Shown here: piece after piece, positions 44,251-53,556 of the stretch
Layout of the letters: every line of letters begins with the position of its first letter
Position numbering within the stretch: position 1 is the stretch's first letter
Origin: Rhodospirillaceae bacterium
Lineage (GTDB): Bacteria; Pseudomonadota; Alphaproteobacteria; GCA-2731375
Direction: 5' to 3'
Assembly (NCBI GenBank): GCA_018701215.1
Contig: JABIWH010000012.1
Span: forward strand, 1-64,000
DNA: 64,000 nucleotides
Translations under genes and position numbers: made by a program
The notes under the pieces: generated by a model
Database searches by the model: none
Told to the model about the DNA's origin: nothing
The model's input: the letters and a program-made list of their open reading frames with translations, nothing else

Positions 44251-45645
44251 ATGAGCTTGGCAAGCAGTGAGGCAACCTTGGGCGTGATCGAAGAACTGCG
44301 GGCATTGTTGGGCGAGCGCCTTTCGACCGCCGATGCGGTGCGCGATGCCCATGGCCGTGACGAAAGCTGGCACCCGACCGAGGCGCCCGATGCGGTGGCC
44401 TTTGCGCAATCGACCGAGGAGGTGTCGGCGATTGTGAAAATCTGCCATGCCGCCGGCACCCCGATCATCCCGTACGGCGCCGGCACCTCGGTCGAAGGGC
44501 ATATTCAGGCGACACGGGGGGGCATCTGCGTCGATGTAGGCGGCATGAACGAAGTGTTGGAGGTTCACGCCGAAGATCTGGATTGCACGGTGCAGCCCGG
44601 CGTACGGCGCAAACAGTTGAACGATTACCTGCGCGACACGGGATTGTTCTTTCCCATTGATCCCGGCGCCGATGCCTCCATCGGCGGCATGACCGGAACC
44701 AGGGCTTCGGGCACCAACGCCGTGCGCTACGGCACCATGCGCGAGAACGTCATGTCGTTGACCGTGGTTCTGGCCAACGGCGAGGTCATTCGCACGGCGC
44801 GGCGGGCGCGCAAATCATCCGCCGGCTATGATCTGACACGGCTGTTCGTCGGCTCGGAAGGCACCCTGGGCATCATCACCGAGATTACCCTGCGCCTGTA
44901 CGGCATTCCGGAGAATATATCTTCGGCAGTGGTGCCGTTTGAGACCCTTGAAGGGGCCGTTGATACGACGATCTGCACCATTCAGTCCGGCATTCCCATC
45001 GCCCGTATTGAGCTTCTGGATGATGTTCAGATGGATGCGCTGAACAGATATTCCAAGATGGATCATCCGGTAAAACCAACACTGTTTTTGGAATTCCATG
45101 GCACCGACGCCGGCGTGGCCGAACAGATCGCCATGGTCAAGGCCTTTGGCGAGGATTTCGGCGCCGGTGAGTTCCAATGGTCCGATCAGCTGGAAGACCG
45201 CAATCGTCTGTGGCAGGCCCGCCATGATGTGGCCTATGCCTGCAAGGCGCTGCGGCCCGGTTGCGAGATCTGGGCCACGGATGTCTGCGTGCCGCTTTCA
45301 CGGCTGGCGGAATGCATCGCGGAAACCCGCAAGGATCTGGAAGGCGCCTCGATCCCCGCGCCGTTGTGCGGCCATGTTGGTGACGGCAATTTCCACTTGG
45401 CTTTTGTTCTGGACCCAAACGTACCGGCGGAAATGCACGAGGCCGAGGAATTGAACGAACGCCTGGTCAACCGGGCCCTGGCCATGGACGGCACCTGCAC
45501 CGGCGAACATGGCGTGGGGCTGGGCAAGCAGAAATACATGCGGGCCGAACATGGCGATGCCATCGAGGTCATGCGCGCCGTCAAGGCGGCCATTGATCCC
45601 GACAACATCATGAACCCCGGCAAAATGCTGCCGCCGCAAAACTAG
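44251..45645 (+). CDS. FAD-binding 2-hydroxyacid dehydrogenase (D-lactate dehydrogenase/GlcD type)
   Basis: A 464-residue PCMH-type flavoprotein. The FAD-binding region includes PIIPYGAGTSVEGHIQATRGGICVD at about residues 70-94 and the later GSEGTLGIITEITLRL near 191-206. The C-terminal cap has the metal/substrate signature CGHVGDGNFHLAF near 371-383 and GEHGVGLGK near 417-425. It would oxidise D-lactate, glycolate or another D-2-hydroxyacid with electrons to cytochrome or quinone. It is followed closely by an aldo/keto reductase and idi on the same strand. An AT-rich upstream zone has a TATACT-like -10 at 44205. Confidence 0.92.
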   Translation: MSLASSEATLGVIEELRALLGERLSTADAVRDAHGRDESWHPTEAPDAVAFAQSTEEVSAIVKICHAAGTPIIPYGAGTSVEGHIQATRGGICVDVGGMNEVLEVHAEDLDCTVQPGVRRKQLNDYLRDTGLFFPIDPGADASIGGMTGTRASGTNAVRYGTMRENVMSLTVVLANGEVIRTARRARKSSAGYDLTRLFVGSEGTLGIITEITLRLYGIPENISSAVVPFETLEGAVDTTICTIQSGIPIARIELLDDVQMDALNRYSKMDHPVKPTLFLEFHGTDAGVAEQIAMVKAFGEDFGAGEFQWSDQLEDRNRLWQARHDVAYACKALRPGCEIWATDVCVPLSRLAECIAETRKDLEGASIPAPLCGHVGDGNFHLAFVLDPNVPAEMHEAEELNERLVNRALAMDGTCTGEHGVGLGKQKYMRAEHGDAIEVMRAVKAAIDPDNIMNPGKMLPPQN

Positions 45646-45658
45646 CGGAGGGAACGTT

Positions 45659-46639
45659 TTGCAAAAAGGCAATCTGGGCTCCTTGGGGCCGGTCAGCCGG
45701 CTGACCTTGGGCGGCGGCGGTCTGGGCCAGCTGTGGGGCCGGACCGATCGGGCGGAGTGCGTCGCCACCCTGCGGGCGGCGGTGGATGCGGGCATTGATC
45801 TGATCGACCTGGCCTACCGCTATGGCGAGGGCGAGGCCGAGGAGGTATTTGGCGAAGCCTTCGAGGGCCGCCCGCCGGACGCTGTCCGCATCACCTCCAA
45901 ATGTCTGTTGGGCAATACACCAGGCGACCAGATTGAAGCCCGCCTGCGGCAATCGATCCATGACAGTCTGGCCCGTTTGCGGCTGGAACGCCTGGATCTG
46001 TTCTTCCTGCATTCCAACATCGCGCCCGACGGCCACCCCATGCAGCGTCATCCCGACGCCGGCGCCCGCATGACCGCGCAAAGCGATTTCATCGCCACGG
46101 TGCGGCCCTGTTTCGAGGCCTTCGTCGCGGAAGGCTTGATCGCTGCCTGGGGTCTGACCGGCATCGGCCATCCCGACGCTATTATTGAATTATTGGCCGA
46201 TAGGCCGGCGCCGGCGGTGGTGCAATGCATCGCCAATGCCATGGATTCGCCCGGCGCCCTGAAATTTTACGACGAGCCGGCCCGGCCCCGCGAGGTGATC
46301 GCGGCGGCACAGGCGAACGGTGTAGGGGTGATGGGTATCCGCGCGGTCCAGGCCGGTGCCCTGACCGACGCCATCGACCGGGACCTGCCCCCTGATCATG
46401 GGGAGGTTCGGGATTACAATCGGGCCGGCGCTTACCGCGCCCTGGCAGCGGAATTGGGCCTCTCGGCAGCTACCCTGGGTCACCGTTATGCGCTAAGCAT
46501 GGCCGGTGTGGATACGGTGGTTCTGGGGGTGAAAAACCGCGCGGAACTGGCTGAATGCGTGGCGGCAGCCGAGGCCGGCCCCTTGCCGGATGATATCATG
46601 GCGCGGGTGGATGGCTGTTTTACCGGCAATACCAACTAG
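45659..46639 (+). CDS. Aldo/keto reductase
   Basis: A 326-residue AKR-family oxidoreductase. The N-terminal GGGGLGQLWG, then TLRAAVDAGIDLIDLAYRYGEGEAEEVFGEAF with catalytic Asp and Tyr (about residues 50-60), and the sheet motif RLERLDLFFLH are typical. Here LH takes the place of the usual catalytic H in the xDxxxxH segment. C-terminal ALSMAGVDTVVLGVKN matches the NADP-binding end. It would reduce an aldehyde or ketone. It starts 13 bases after the 2-hydroxyacid dehydrogenase stop, so it is probably co-transcribed. Substrate unknown. Confidence 0.88.
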   Translation: MQKGNLGSLGPVSRLTLGGGGLGQLWGRTDRAECVATLRAAVDAGIDLIDLAYRYGEGEAEEVFGEAFEGRPPDAVRITSKCLLGNTPGDQIEARLRQSIHDSLARLRLERLDLFFLHSNIAPDGHPMQRHPDAGARMTAQSDFIATVRPCFEAFVAEGLIAAWGLTGIGHPDAIIELLADRPAPAVVQCIANAMDSPGALKFYDEPARPREVIAAAQANGVGVMGIRAVQAGALTDAIDRDLPPDHGEVRDYNRAGAYRALAAELGLSAATLGHRYALSMAGVDTVVLGVKNRAELAECVAAAEAGPLPDDIMARVDGCFTGNTN

Positions 46640-46651
46640 GGTGAAAAGAAC

Positions 46652-47224
46652 GTGAGCACGGGCGACGCGATTAATACGGACGCAACCGGCGTCACACGAC
46701 AGGCGATCGTCCTGGTGGACGAACATGACAATCAAGTTGGTCTTTGCGAAAAGTTGGAGGCCCATCGTCAGGGCCTGCTGCACCGCGCATTTTCGGTCAT
46801 CATCAAGAACGATGCCGGACAAATCCTGTTGCAACAACGGGCAGCCGGCAAGTATCACTCGCCAGGTCTGTGGGCCAATGCCTGTTGCGGACATCCCGGC
46901 GAGGGTGATGATGTGGGCCGGGCAGCACGGCGCCGCCTGGGCGAGGAAATGGGTTTCGAGACCGATTTATACCCTGGCCGGCAGCACAGCTATCGCGCCG
47001 ATGTGGGCGGCGGTTTGATCGAAAATGAATTCGTGCATGTCTTCTTTGGCTGTTTCAATGGCGCCATCATGGCCAATGCCGACGAGGCCGCAGATTACCG
47101 TTGGCTTGACGCGGATGCCTTGCTGGCCGAGGTGGCCGCCGATCCGGAAAGTTACAGCACTTGGTTTCGCGACTATCTATTTCATTTCGGCGATGAAATT
47201 ATCGCCTGGAAACCCGAGATTTAG
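46652..47224 (+). CDS. idi: Isopentenyl-diphosphate delta-isomerase, type I
   Basis: A 190-residue Nudix-fold enzyme that interconverts isopentenyl and dimethylallyl diphosphate for isoprenoid synthesis. The active-site Cys79 lies in NACCGHPGEG and the essential Glu in ENEFVHVFF near residue 128; the Nudix-like helix ARRRLGEEMGF is at about 92-102. The start is GTG at 46652 after AGGGTGA. It ends the plus-strand run with the aldo/keto reductase. The rest of the isoprenoid pathway is not in the window. Confidence 0.93.
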   Translation: MSTGDAINTDATGVTRQAIVLVDEHDNQVGLCEKLEAHRQGLLHRAFSVIIKNDAGQILLQQRAAGKYHSPGLWANACCGHPGEGDDVGRAARRRLGEEMGFETDLYPGRQHSYRADVGGGLIENEFVHVFFGCFNGAIMANADEAADYRWLDADALLAEVAADPESYSTWFRDYLFHFGDEIIAWKPEI

Positions 47225-47229
47225 CGCGT

Positions 47230-48432
47230 TCAAAGACCCAGAACTTGCTTGGCGACAATATTTCGCTGAATTTCGTTGGAGCCGCCATAGATGGATGAAG
47301 CCCGGAAATTCAGGAATTTCGGCACCGCGGGTACCGCATGGACGGGGCCGATGGGTTCAATGTTGTTGCCGGGCACACGGGCTTCGGGCTGATAGGCCGC
47401 GCCGTAATAATGCACCGCCTCGACCATCAGTTCGGTAACCCACTGATTGGTTTCAGAGCCCAGAACCTTCATGATCGAGCTGGCCGGACCGGGCCTGCCG
47501 CGCTGGACAATTTCGGCAATGGTCCGGTGTTCGGTATATTCCGCCGCCTGTTGCTTAATCTCCGCCGCCGCGACCTTCAGGGCAAAGGCCGGGTCGTCGC
47601 CCAAAACGCCACCGGCCGCCGGTTCGGCAGCCGTAATTTCATGCAGCTTGCCAAGCGACGAGGCGACCATGGCCGCATAGGCGCTGCCGCCGCGTTCGAA
47701 CTCCAGCAGATATTTGGCCACCGTCCAGCCGTCGTTCTCCTCGCCCAGACGATTTGCCACGGGGACCCGCACATCATCGAAGAAAACCTGATTAACCTCG
47801 TGATCGCCGGCCAGAGTGATGATCGGCTCGACCTTGATGCCTGGATCGTCCATATCGAACAATAGGAAACTGATGCCTTCCTGGCGCTTCTCGGTATCGG
47901 CGGTGCGCACCAGACAAAAGATCCGGTCCGCATGCTGGGCCCCGGTTGTCCAGATTTTCGAGCCGTTGATGACATATTCATCACCGTCGCGGACCGCCCG
48001 CGTCTGTAACGAGGCCAGATCCGAGCCCGAGCCCGGTTCGGAATAGCCCTGGCACCAGATATCCTCGCCCGAGAGGATTCTTGGCAGGTAGTGGGCCTTT
48101 TGTTCGTCGGTGCCGAACTGCATGATCACCGGGCCGACCAAGGCCAGGCCCATGAGATAGACCGTTGGTGTGCCCACCTTGCCGGCCTCGGAATCGTAGA
48201 TATAGCGCTGCATGGGCGTCCAGCCGGTGCCGCCGTATTCAGCCGGCCAGGTCGGCGCGATCCAGCCCTTTTCGTAGAGGATCTTGTACCAGCGCTGGCT
48301 GATATCGAATTCCGCGAAGACACCGGAATTCAGGCGCGTGGCAGCGCGCAGGTCATCCGTCAGTTTCTCGTCGAAAAAAGCCCGCACCTCGTCGCGGAAA
48401 GCCAGATCGTCGGTACTCATTTCCAAATGCAT
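47230..48432 (-). CDS. Acyl-CoA dehydrogenase
   Basis: A 400-residue acyl-CoA dehydrogenase. The flavin segment is CQGYSEPGSGSDLASLQTRA (about residues 123-142), followed by GSKIWTTGAQHADRIFCLVRT and a C-terminal RASSIYGGSNEIQRNIVAKQVLGL. The YEGT-type base is replaced by YGGS, the form common in heterotetrameric bacterial ACADs where the Glu lies elsewhere. It is very similar in length and motifs to the next gene upstream on the same strand (48499-49701) and to 53557-54741, so the three are paralogues. Confidence 0.93.
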   Translation of the reverse strand: MHLEMSTDDLAFRDEVRAFFDEKLTDDLRAATRLNSGVFAEFDISQRWYKILYEKGWIAPTWPAEYGGTGWTPMQRYIYDSEAGKVGTPTVYLMGLALVGPVIMQFGTDEQKAHYLPRILSGEDIWCQGYSEPGSGSDLASLQTRAVRDGDEYVINGSKIWTTGAQHADRIFCLVRTADTEKRQEGISFLLFDMDDPGIKVEPIITLAGDHEVNQVFFDDVRVPVANRLGEENDGWTVAKYLLEFERGGSAYAAMVASSLGKLHEITAAEPAAGGVLGDDPAFALKVAAAEIKQQAAEYTEHRTIAEIVQRGRPGPASSIMKVLGSETNQWVTELMVEAVHYYGAAYQPEARVPGNNIEPIGPVHAVPAVPKFLNFRASSIYGGSNEIQRNIVAKQVLGL

Positions 48433-48498
48433 GGATTTGACCTATCCCTTAGAGCAACTTTTCAGCATCAAATTGTTGCCAAATTTATGCCGTTTGAT

Positions 48499-49701
48499 CT
48501 AGAGCCCCAGAACCAACTTGGCCATGATGTTGCGTTGCACTTCCGAGGAACCGGCATAGATCGTGGCGGCGCGGAAGTTGAGGTACTTCGGCACCACCGG
48601 CACGGATTTCGCCGGGCCAATAGGTTCTGCATTGTTGCCGGGTACGCGGGCCTCGGGCTGATAGGGTGCGGCGTAATATTGCGTCGCTTCAACCGCCAGT
48701 TCCGAGATTAACTGATTGTTCTCCGAACCCAGCACTTTCATCATGGAACTGGCAGGACCCGGCCGCCCGCGCTGGGCAATTTCCGACATAATACGATGCT
48801 CTGTCGCCTGCACCGCCATCTGCCGCACTTCCAAGGCGGCCATTTTGGCGGCAAAAGCATCGTCCTCGATCAGACGGCCGCCGCCGGTCTGCTCGCTCTC
48901 GGCAATGGCGCGCAATTTATTCAATGCAGCTTCCAGTACCGTGGCATAGGCCGCACCGCCGCGTTCGAACTCCAACAAATATTTGGCCACGGTCCAGCCG
49001 TCATTCTCCGGCCCGATGCGGTTGGCGATGGGCACGCGCACATCGTCGAGGAAAACCTGATTGACCTCGTGATCGCCAGAGATAGAGATAATCGGCTCGA
49101 TCTTGATGCCTGGCGTGTTCATATCGATCAGAATGAACGAGATGCCCTCCTGCCGTTTGCCTTCGGTCGAGGTGCGGACCAGACAGAACATGCGGCTGGC
49201 GTGCTGCGCGCCGGTGGTCCAAAGCTTGGTGCCGTTGACCACATAGTCGTCGCCGTCAACAATGGCCCTGGTCTGCAACGACGCCAGGTCGGAGCCCGAG
49301 CCCGGCTCGGAATAACCCTGGCACCAGACATCCTCGCCGGAGCGGATGCGGGGGAGATAAAAATTCTTCTGCTCGTCCGTGCCGAATTTCATCACCACGG
49401 GCCCGACCATACGCAGGCCCATGGAGAACAGCCGCGGCGCACCGGCGGCACCGGCTTCGGAATCGTAGATATACCGTTGCATGGGTGTCCAGCCGGTACC
49501 GCCATGCTCCGTCGGCCAGGCCGGCGCGATCCAGCCTTGTTCATAAAGCGCCGTATGCCAGCGCCGGCCAATCTCGAACTCGGCAAATACGCCGGAGGTC
49601 AAATTCGAGGCCTCGCGCATATCGTCGCTCAACTTGGCATCGAAGAACGCCCGCACCTCGTCACGAAAGGCGGCGTCTTCCGCCGTCATGGCCATATCCA
49701 T
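48499..49701 (-). CDS. Acyl-CoA dehydrogenase
   Basis: A 400-residue acyl-CoA dehydrogenase nearly collinear with the downstream paralogue at 47230-48432. It shares GYSEPGSGSDLASLQTRA, TTGAQHASRMFCLVRTS and the C-terminal AATIYAGSSEVQRNIMAKLVLGL. The two probably arose by tandem duplication and may form a heteromeric dehydrogenase or act on different chain forms. Gap to the downstream gene is 66 bases, so co-transcription is likely. Substrate not determinable. Confidence 0.93.
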   Translation of the reverse strand: MDMAMTAEDAAFRDEVRAFFDAKLSDDMREASNLTSGVFAEFEIGRRWHTALYEQGWIAPAWPTEHGGTGWTPMQRYIYDSEAGAAGAPRLFSMGLRMVGPVVMKFGTDEQKNFYLPRIRSGEDVWCQGYSEPGSGSDLASLQTRAIVDGDDYVVNGTKLWTTGAQHASRMFCLVRTSTEGKRQEGISFILIDMNTPGIKIEPIISISGDHEVNQVFLDDVRVPIANRIGPENDGWTVAKYLLEFERGGAAYATVLEAALNKLRAIAESEQTGGGRLIEDDAFAAKMAALEVRQMAVQATEHRIMSEIAQRGRPGPASSMMKVLGSENNQLISELAVEATQYYAAPYQPEARVPGNNAEPIGPAKSVPVVPKYLNFRAATIYAGSSEVQRNIMAKLVLGL

Positions 49702-49820
49702 CTTTACAAACTCCCTATAAACCGGTGCCGTGCCGATGCTGTACCGGTGCCTCTATAACTGATGCCATGGTATAATACGAACCCCAGCCGATAAAGCCGA
49801 TAAAGAAGCATGCAAAGACC

Positions 49821-50765
49821 GTGAGCCAACATAATAAACCTACATTGGGCATATTCTTCGTGGTCCTTGGCATGACCGCCATCACCATCAATGACATGTT
49901 GATCAAGCTGTTGTCCGGTGACTATCCCTTGCACCAAATCGTCTTCCTGCGTTCCGTCATCGGCATCGTCTTTAGCCTTGCCCTGGTGCAGTTGGAGGGC
50001 GGCTTCGGAATCCTGCGCACGGACAAGCCGTTGCTGCATCTGCTGCGCGGGCTGCTGATGGTAGTTGCCAACCTGTCATTCTTTGCCGCCCTGGCGGTGC
50101 TGCCCCTGGCCGATGCCACGGCGTTGTTCTTTGTCGCGCCCTTGTTTATCACGCTGCTATCGATACCCATTCTGGGCGAGAAGGTCGGCATCCGGCGGAT
50201 CAGCGCCGTACTGGTCGGGTTTGCCGGCGTCCTGGTCATGCAGCAGCCCTGGGCCTCCGAAGGCCTGGGCACGGGCGAAAGAATTGTCCTGCTGCTGCCC
50301 GTACTGGCCGCCTTTACCTATGCCCTGTGTCAGATCATGGCGCGGCGTCTTGGCGCGACGGCCAAGGCCTCGGCCATGGCGGTCTATATTCAGGGCACGT
50401 TCATTTTGGTCAGTCTCGGCTTTTGGGCCGTCGCGGGCGATGGCCGCTATGCGGTGGGCGTCGACAACGCAAGTTTGCAGTTTCTGTTGCGGGCCTGGCG
50501 CTGGCCCAATGAAGGCGATGCTCTGCTGTTCCTGGCGTTGGGCGCATTGTCCGGGGTGATCGGCTATTCCATCTCGCAAGCCTACCGCCTGGCCCAGCCG
50601 GCAACGGTAGCACCGTTTGAATATATCGCCATGCCCTTGGCGGTGCTTTGGGGCTGGTTGCTATGGGACTATCTGCCCAGCGCGCAAATCCTGGTTGGCA
50701 TCACCTTGATCATGGGCGCCGGCCTTTATGTTTTCCTGCGCGAAAAGCAACGCGGACGGTCCTGA
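49821..50765 (+). CDS. EamA-family (DMT superfamily) transporter
   Basis: A 314-residue inner-membrane protein with about ten hydrophobic segments arranged as two EamA repeats. It starts with LGIFFVVLGMTAITINDMLIKLL, and the second repeat begins near residue 150 at ERIVLLLPVLAAFTYALCQIMARRL. The family exports or imports small metabolites such as amino acids; no substrate can be set here. It is divergent from the acyl-CoA dehydrogenase genes and followed by an oxidoreductase gene. Confidence 0.88.
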   Translation: MSQHNKPTLGIFFVVLGMTAITINDMLIKLLSGDYPLHQIVFLRSVIGIVFSLALVQLEGGFGILRTDKPLLHLLRGLLMVVANLSFFAALAVLPLADATALFFVAPLFITLLSIPILGEKVGIRRISAVLVGFAGVLVMQQPWASEGLGTGERIVLLLPVLAAFTYALCQIMARRLGATAKASAMAVYIQGTFILVSLGFWAVAGDGRYAVGVDNASLQFLLRAWRWPNEGDALLFLALGALSGVIGYSISQAYRLAQPATVAPFEYIAMPLAVLWGWLLWDYLPSAQILVGITLIMGAGLYVFLREKQRGRS

Positions 50766-50909
50766 CGCCGGCGTTTGGCGAACGATCCATAAAAGACCGG
50801 GCAAGAAATCCGTTTCCTCGTCAGCGCAAATGCTATGATCGTATCCGGAGTGGCAAGTTATCGTCCTGAGTTTCAAGGGCCGCGCCATCGGATTGGTAAA
50901 GGGTATTCC

Positions 50910-51938
50910 ATGATCAAGACACGTGTAACCGAGTTGTTGGGCATCGAAACGCCCATTATTGAAGGCGGCATGGCCATTGCCGGAAATGGCGAACTGGCAG
51001 CCGCCGTGTCCAACGGCGGCGGCCTGGGCGTAGTGTCGTCGAACCCGGGCTGGAGCAAACAAAGCGAGCGGACCGAGAACGTGCGCCAGCATCTGCGCCG
51101 GGCCAAGGCGCTGACCGAAAAGCCGCTTTGCGCCAATATGTCCTTGCAGCTGATAGGGAAAAATCCGGAACGGCATCTGGACATGCTGGTGGAGGAAGGC
51201 GTGAAGATTGTCGTCACCTCCGGCGGCAGCCCAGGCGTGCTGACCCAGACGGCCAAGGATTACGGTCTGACCGTGATGCATGTGGTCGCCAATGTGCGTC
51301 AGGCGCGGCGCTCGGAAGATTCGGGTGTCGATATCGTCATTTGCGAAGGCTATGAAGCCGGCGGCATCGAGGGCGCGGACGAGGTCACCTCCATGGTCCT
51401 GATCCCCAGTGTCGTTGCGGCGGTCTCCATCCCCGTGGTCGGTGCCGGTGGCTTTGGCAGCGGCCGCGGCATGGTCGCCGCGCTGGCCCTGGGTGCCGAA
51501 GGCATTCAAATGGGCAGTGCTTTTCTAGCCACCACCGAATGCCATGTGCACCAGAACTTCAAACAGGCGATCGTCGCCGCCGATGATACCGGCACGGTGA
51601 TGATCCAGCGCATGATCGGCCGTCTGTCCAGGGTCATTAAGACCCCACGCGCATTGCAATTTCAGGACATGGACAAGCGCGGCGCGGCGGTGGAAATGCA
51701 GGAATTCATGGCTGCCACGCCGTCGGATGCCAATATGGATGGTGCGCCGACCATGGACGCGCAATGGCATGGCCAGATGGGCGGCGATATGGAGAATGGC
51801 GAAGCCGCCGCCGGGCAATCCATCGCCTTTGTCCAGCAGATCAAGAGCGCCTCCGACGTCGTCCGCGATATCTCGGCGGAGGCCGAGGTCTTGCTTGCCG
51901 AGATAGAAAACGGCGCCCTGCGACGGGCGCGCGCATAA
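50910..51938 (+). CDS. Nitronate monooxygenase-like FMN oxidoreductase
   Basis: A 342-residue TIM-barrel flavoprotein of the 2-nitropropane dioxygenase (NMO) family. Seen are GIETPIIEGGMAIAGNGELAAAVSNGGGLG (about residues 10-40), GYEAGGIEG near 145-155, and [37 protein letters not shown], which binds the FMN phosphate. I chose ATG 50910; the frame is open to 50835 without protein-like sequence. It may detoxify nitronate, or act as an enoyl-type reductase, as several relatives do. It is the first gene of a plus-strand run with a thiolase and DUF35 gene. Confidence 0.88.
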   Translation: MIKTRVTELLGIETPIIEGGMAIAGNGELAAAVSNGGGLGVVSSNPGWSKQSERTENVRQHLRRAKALTEKPLCANMSLQLIGKNPERHLDMLVEEGVKIVVTSGGSPGVLTQTAKDYGLTVMHVVANVRQARRSEDSGVDIVICEGYEAGGIEGADEVTSMVLIPSVVAAVSIPVVGAGGFGSGRGMVAALALGAEGIQMGSAFLATTECHVHQNFKQAIVAADDTGTVMIQRMIGRLSRVIKTPRALQFQDMDKRGAAVEMQEFMAATPSDANMDGAPTMDAQWHGQMGGDMENGEAAAGQSIAFVQQIKSASDVVRDISAEAEVLLAEIENGALRRARA

Positions 51939-51968
51939 CCGGCTCTTGAAACAATAAGGAGATCCGCC

Positions 51969-53132
51969 GTGGCTAATGCAATGCGGGACGTCGCCATTGT
52001 CGGCGTCGCAGAATCCGATTTGGGCGTGGTGCCCGATAAGAGCAAATTTCAGCTTTCCGCCGAAGCCAGCCGGGCGGCACTTGATGACGCCGGGCTGTCG
52101 GTCAAGGACGTGGACGGGCTGTTCACCACCATCATCACGGAAGGTGGTCAATTTTCCTCCATGATGATGGCGGAATATATGGGCATCACGCCGCGCTATA
52201 CCGATTCTACATCGCTTGGCGGCTCGTCCTTCGTGGTCTATGTGGAGCACGCGGCGATGGCCATCGCGGCCGGCTTGTGCGACGTGGCGCTGATCTGCCA
52301 TGGCAGCACGAACATTTCCGACCGCGGCGGCAAGGGCGGCCCGGTGTCGCAATCCACCGAAGTATTCGGCCCGACCCAGTTCGAAGAGCCCTATGGCGTC
52401 TCCACCGTCGGCAGCTATGCCCTTGCCGCTCAGCGCCACATGCACGAATACGGCACGACCTCTGAGCAGCTGGCCGAAATCGCCGTGGCGACGCGGAAAT
52501 GGGCCGCCATGAACCCCAAGGCCCGCATGCGCGATCCCATCAGCATCGACGATGTGATGAATTCGCGGGTCATCGCATCGCCGCTGCATCTACTCGATTG
52601 CTGCCTGGTGACGGACGCCGGCGGCGCGGTGGTGTTGACCTCGCTGGAACGCGCCCGCGATCTGAAAAAGGCCCCCGTGCGGGTACTGGGCGCGGGCGAG
52701 GCACATACCCACCGGATGATCAGCCAGATGCCGGATCTGACGCAGACCGCAGCGGCGATTTCGGGCAAGCTGGCCTTCGAACGGGCGGGGCTGACGCATT
52801 CGGACATTGATGTCGCGGAAATCTACGATTCCTTCACCATCACGGTTCTGCTGACCTTGGAAAGCCTGGGCTTTTGCGCCAAGGGCGAAGGCGGCGCCTT
52901 TGTCTCCAACCAACGTACCGCGCCGGGCGGTGAGTTTCCCATGAATACTCAGGGTGGCGCCCTCTCATACACCCATCCGGGCATGTTCGGCATCTTCACG
53001 GTCATCGAAGGCGTGCGCCAGGTGCGCGGCGAATGCGGGCCAAGGCAGGTTCCGGACGCGCGCGTGGCGCTATGCAACGGCACCGGGGGCGTCTTATCGT
53101 CCACCGGTACCATAATTTTAGGGCGGGATTAA
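51969..53132 (+). CDS. Thiolase-fold protein, partner of a DUF35 protein
   Basis: A 387-residue thiolase-like protein. At the nucleophile site the sequence is SLGGSSFVVYVEHA (about residues 82-95), so the catalytic Cys is absent. A His remains in SYTHPGMFG near 334, and Cys in VALCNGTGG near 371. Loss of the Cys is typical of retro-aldol CoA lyases such as Ltp2, where Tyr acts. The start is GTG 51969 after AAGGAG. It overlaps almost directly with the DUF35 gene (two-base gap), which points to a stable complex. Confidence 0.88.
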   Translation: MANAMRDVAIVGVAESDLGVVPDKSKFQLSAEASRAALDDAGLSVKDVDGLFTTIITEGGQFSSMMMAEYMGITPRYTDSTSLGGSSFVVYVEHAAMAIAAGLCDVALICHGSTNISDRGGKGGPVSQSTEVFGPTQFEEPYGVSTVGSYALAAQRHMHEYGTTSEQLAEIAVATRKWAAMNPKARMRDPISIDDVMNSRVIASPLHLLDCCLVTDAGGAVVLTSLERARDLKKAPVRVLGAGEAHTHRMISQMPDLTQTAAAISGKLAFERAGLTHSDIDVAEIYDSFTITVLLTLESLGFCAKGEGGAFVSNQRTAPGGEFPMNTQGGALSYTHPGMFGIFTVIEGVRQVRGECGPRQVPDARVALCNGTGGVLSSTGTIILGRD

Positions 53133-53134
53133 TC

Positions 53135-53548
53135 ATGACACGACCATCAGCACTGCCCCCTCTTCCGCGACCTTATCAGGACACAGCCGCCTATTGGGAG
53201 GCCGCCCGCGAGCATCGCTTTATCATCCAGAAATGCAGGGACTGTGGGGAATATCAATTCTATCCACGCGGCGTCTGCAGCCATTGCCTGGGCAGCGCAT
53301 TGGACTGGGAGGAAGCCTCTGGCCGGGCGGAGGTTTATTCCTTTTCCGTCAATTACCGGGCGCCGCATCCGGGCTTCGCCGAGGCGACGCCCTTTGTGCT
53401 GGCCCTGGTCACGTTGGCGGAAGGTCCACGCATGATGACCAACATCGTCGATTGTGATCCGGAATCGGTGCGCATCGGCATGGCGGTGACGGTAACCTTC
53501 GACGACGTCACGGAAGAAGTAACTTTGCCGAAATTCCGGCCAGCCTAA
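53135..53548 (+). CDS. DUF35 OB-fold protein with intact zinc ribbon
   Basis: A 137-residue Zn-ribbon/OB-fold protein. Four zinc ligands are C34, C37, C48 and C51 (CRDC and CSHC). The OB-fold follows with VYSFSVNYRAPHPGFAEATPFVLALVTLAEGPRMMTNIV. I chose ATG 53135; the frame is open upstream within the thiolase gene to 53033. It should pair with the thiolase-fold protein encoded just upstream, as ChsH2-type DUF35 domains do with Ltp2 aldolases. Confidence 0.9.
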   Translation: MTRPSALPPLPRPYQDTAAYWEAAREHRFIIQKCRDCGEYQFYPRGVCSHCLGSALDWEEASGRAEVYSFSVNYRAPHPGFAEATPFVLALVTLAEGPRMMTNIVDCDPESVRIGMAVTVTFDDVTEEVTLPKFRPA

Positions 53549-53556
53549 AGCATGGC

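Noticed and set aside
48440..48498. Possible fourth copy of the palindromic repeat before an acyl-CoA dehydrogenase stop
   Set aside because: It starts GAGCAAC and has an ATTGTTGCC complement, but it shares too little of the three-copy consensus to include.
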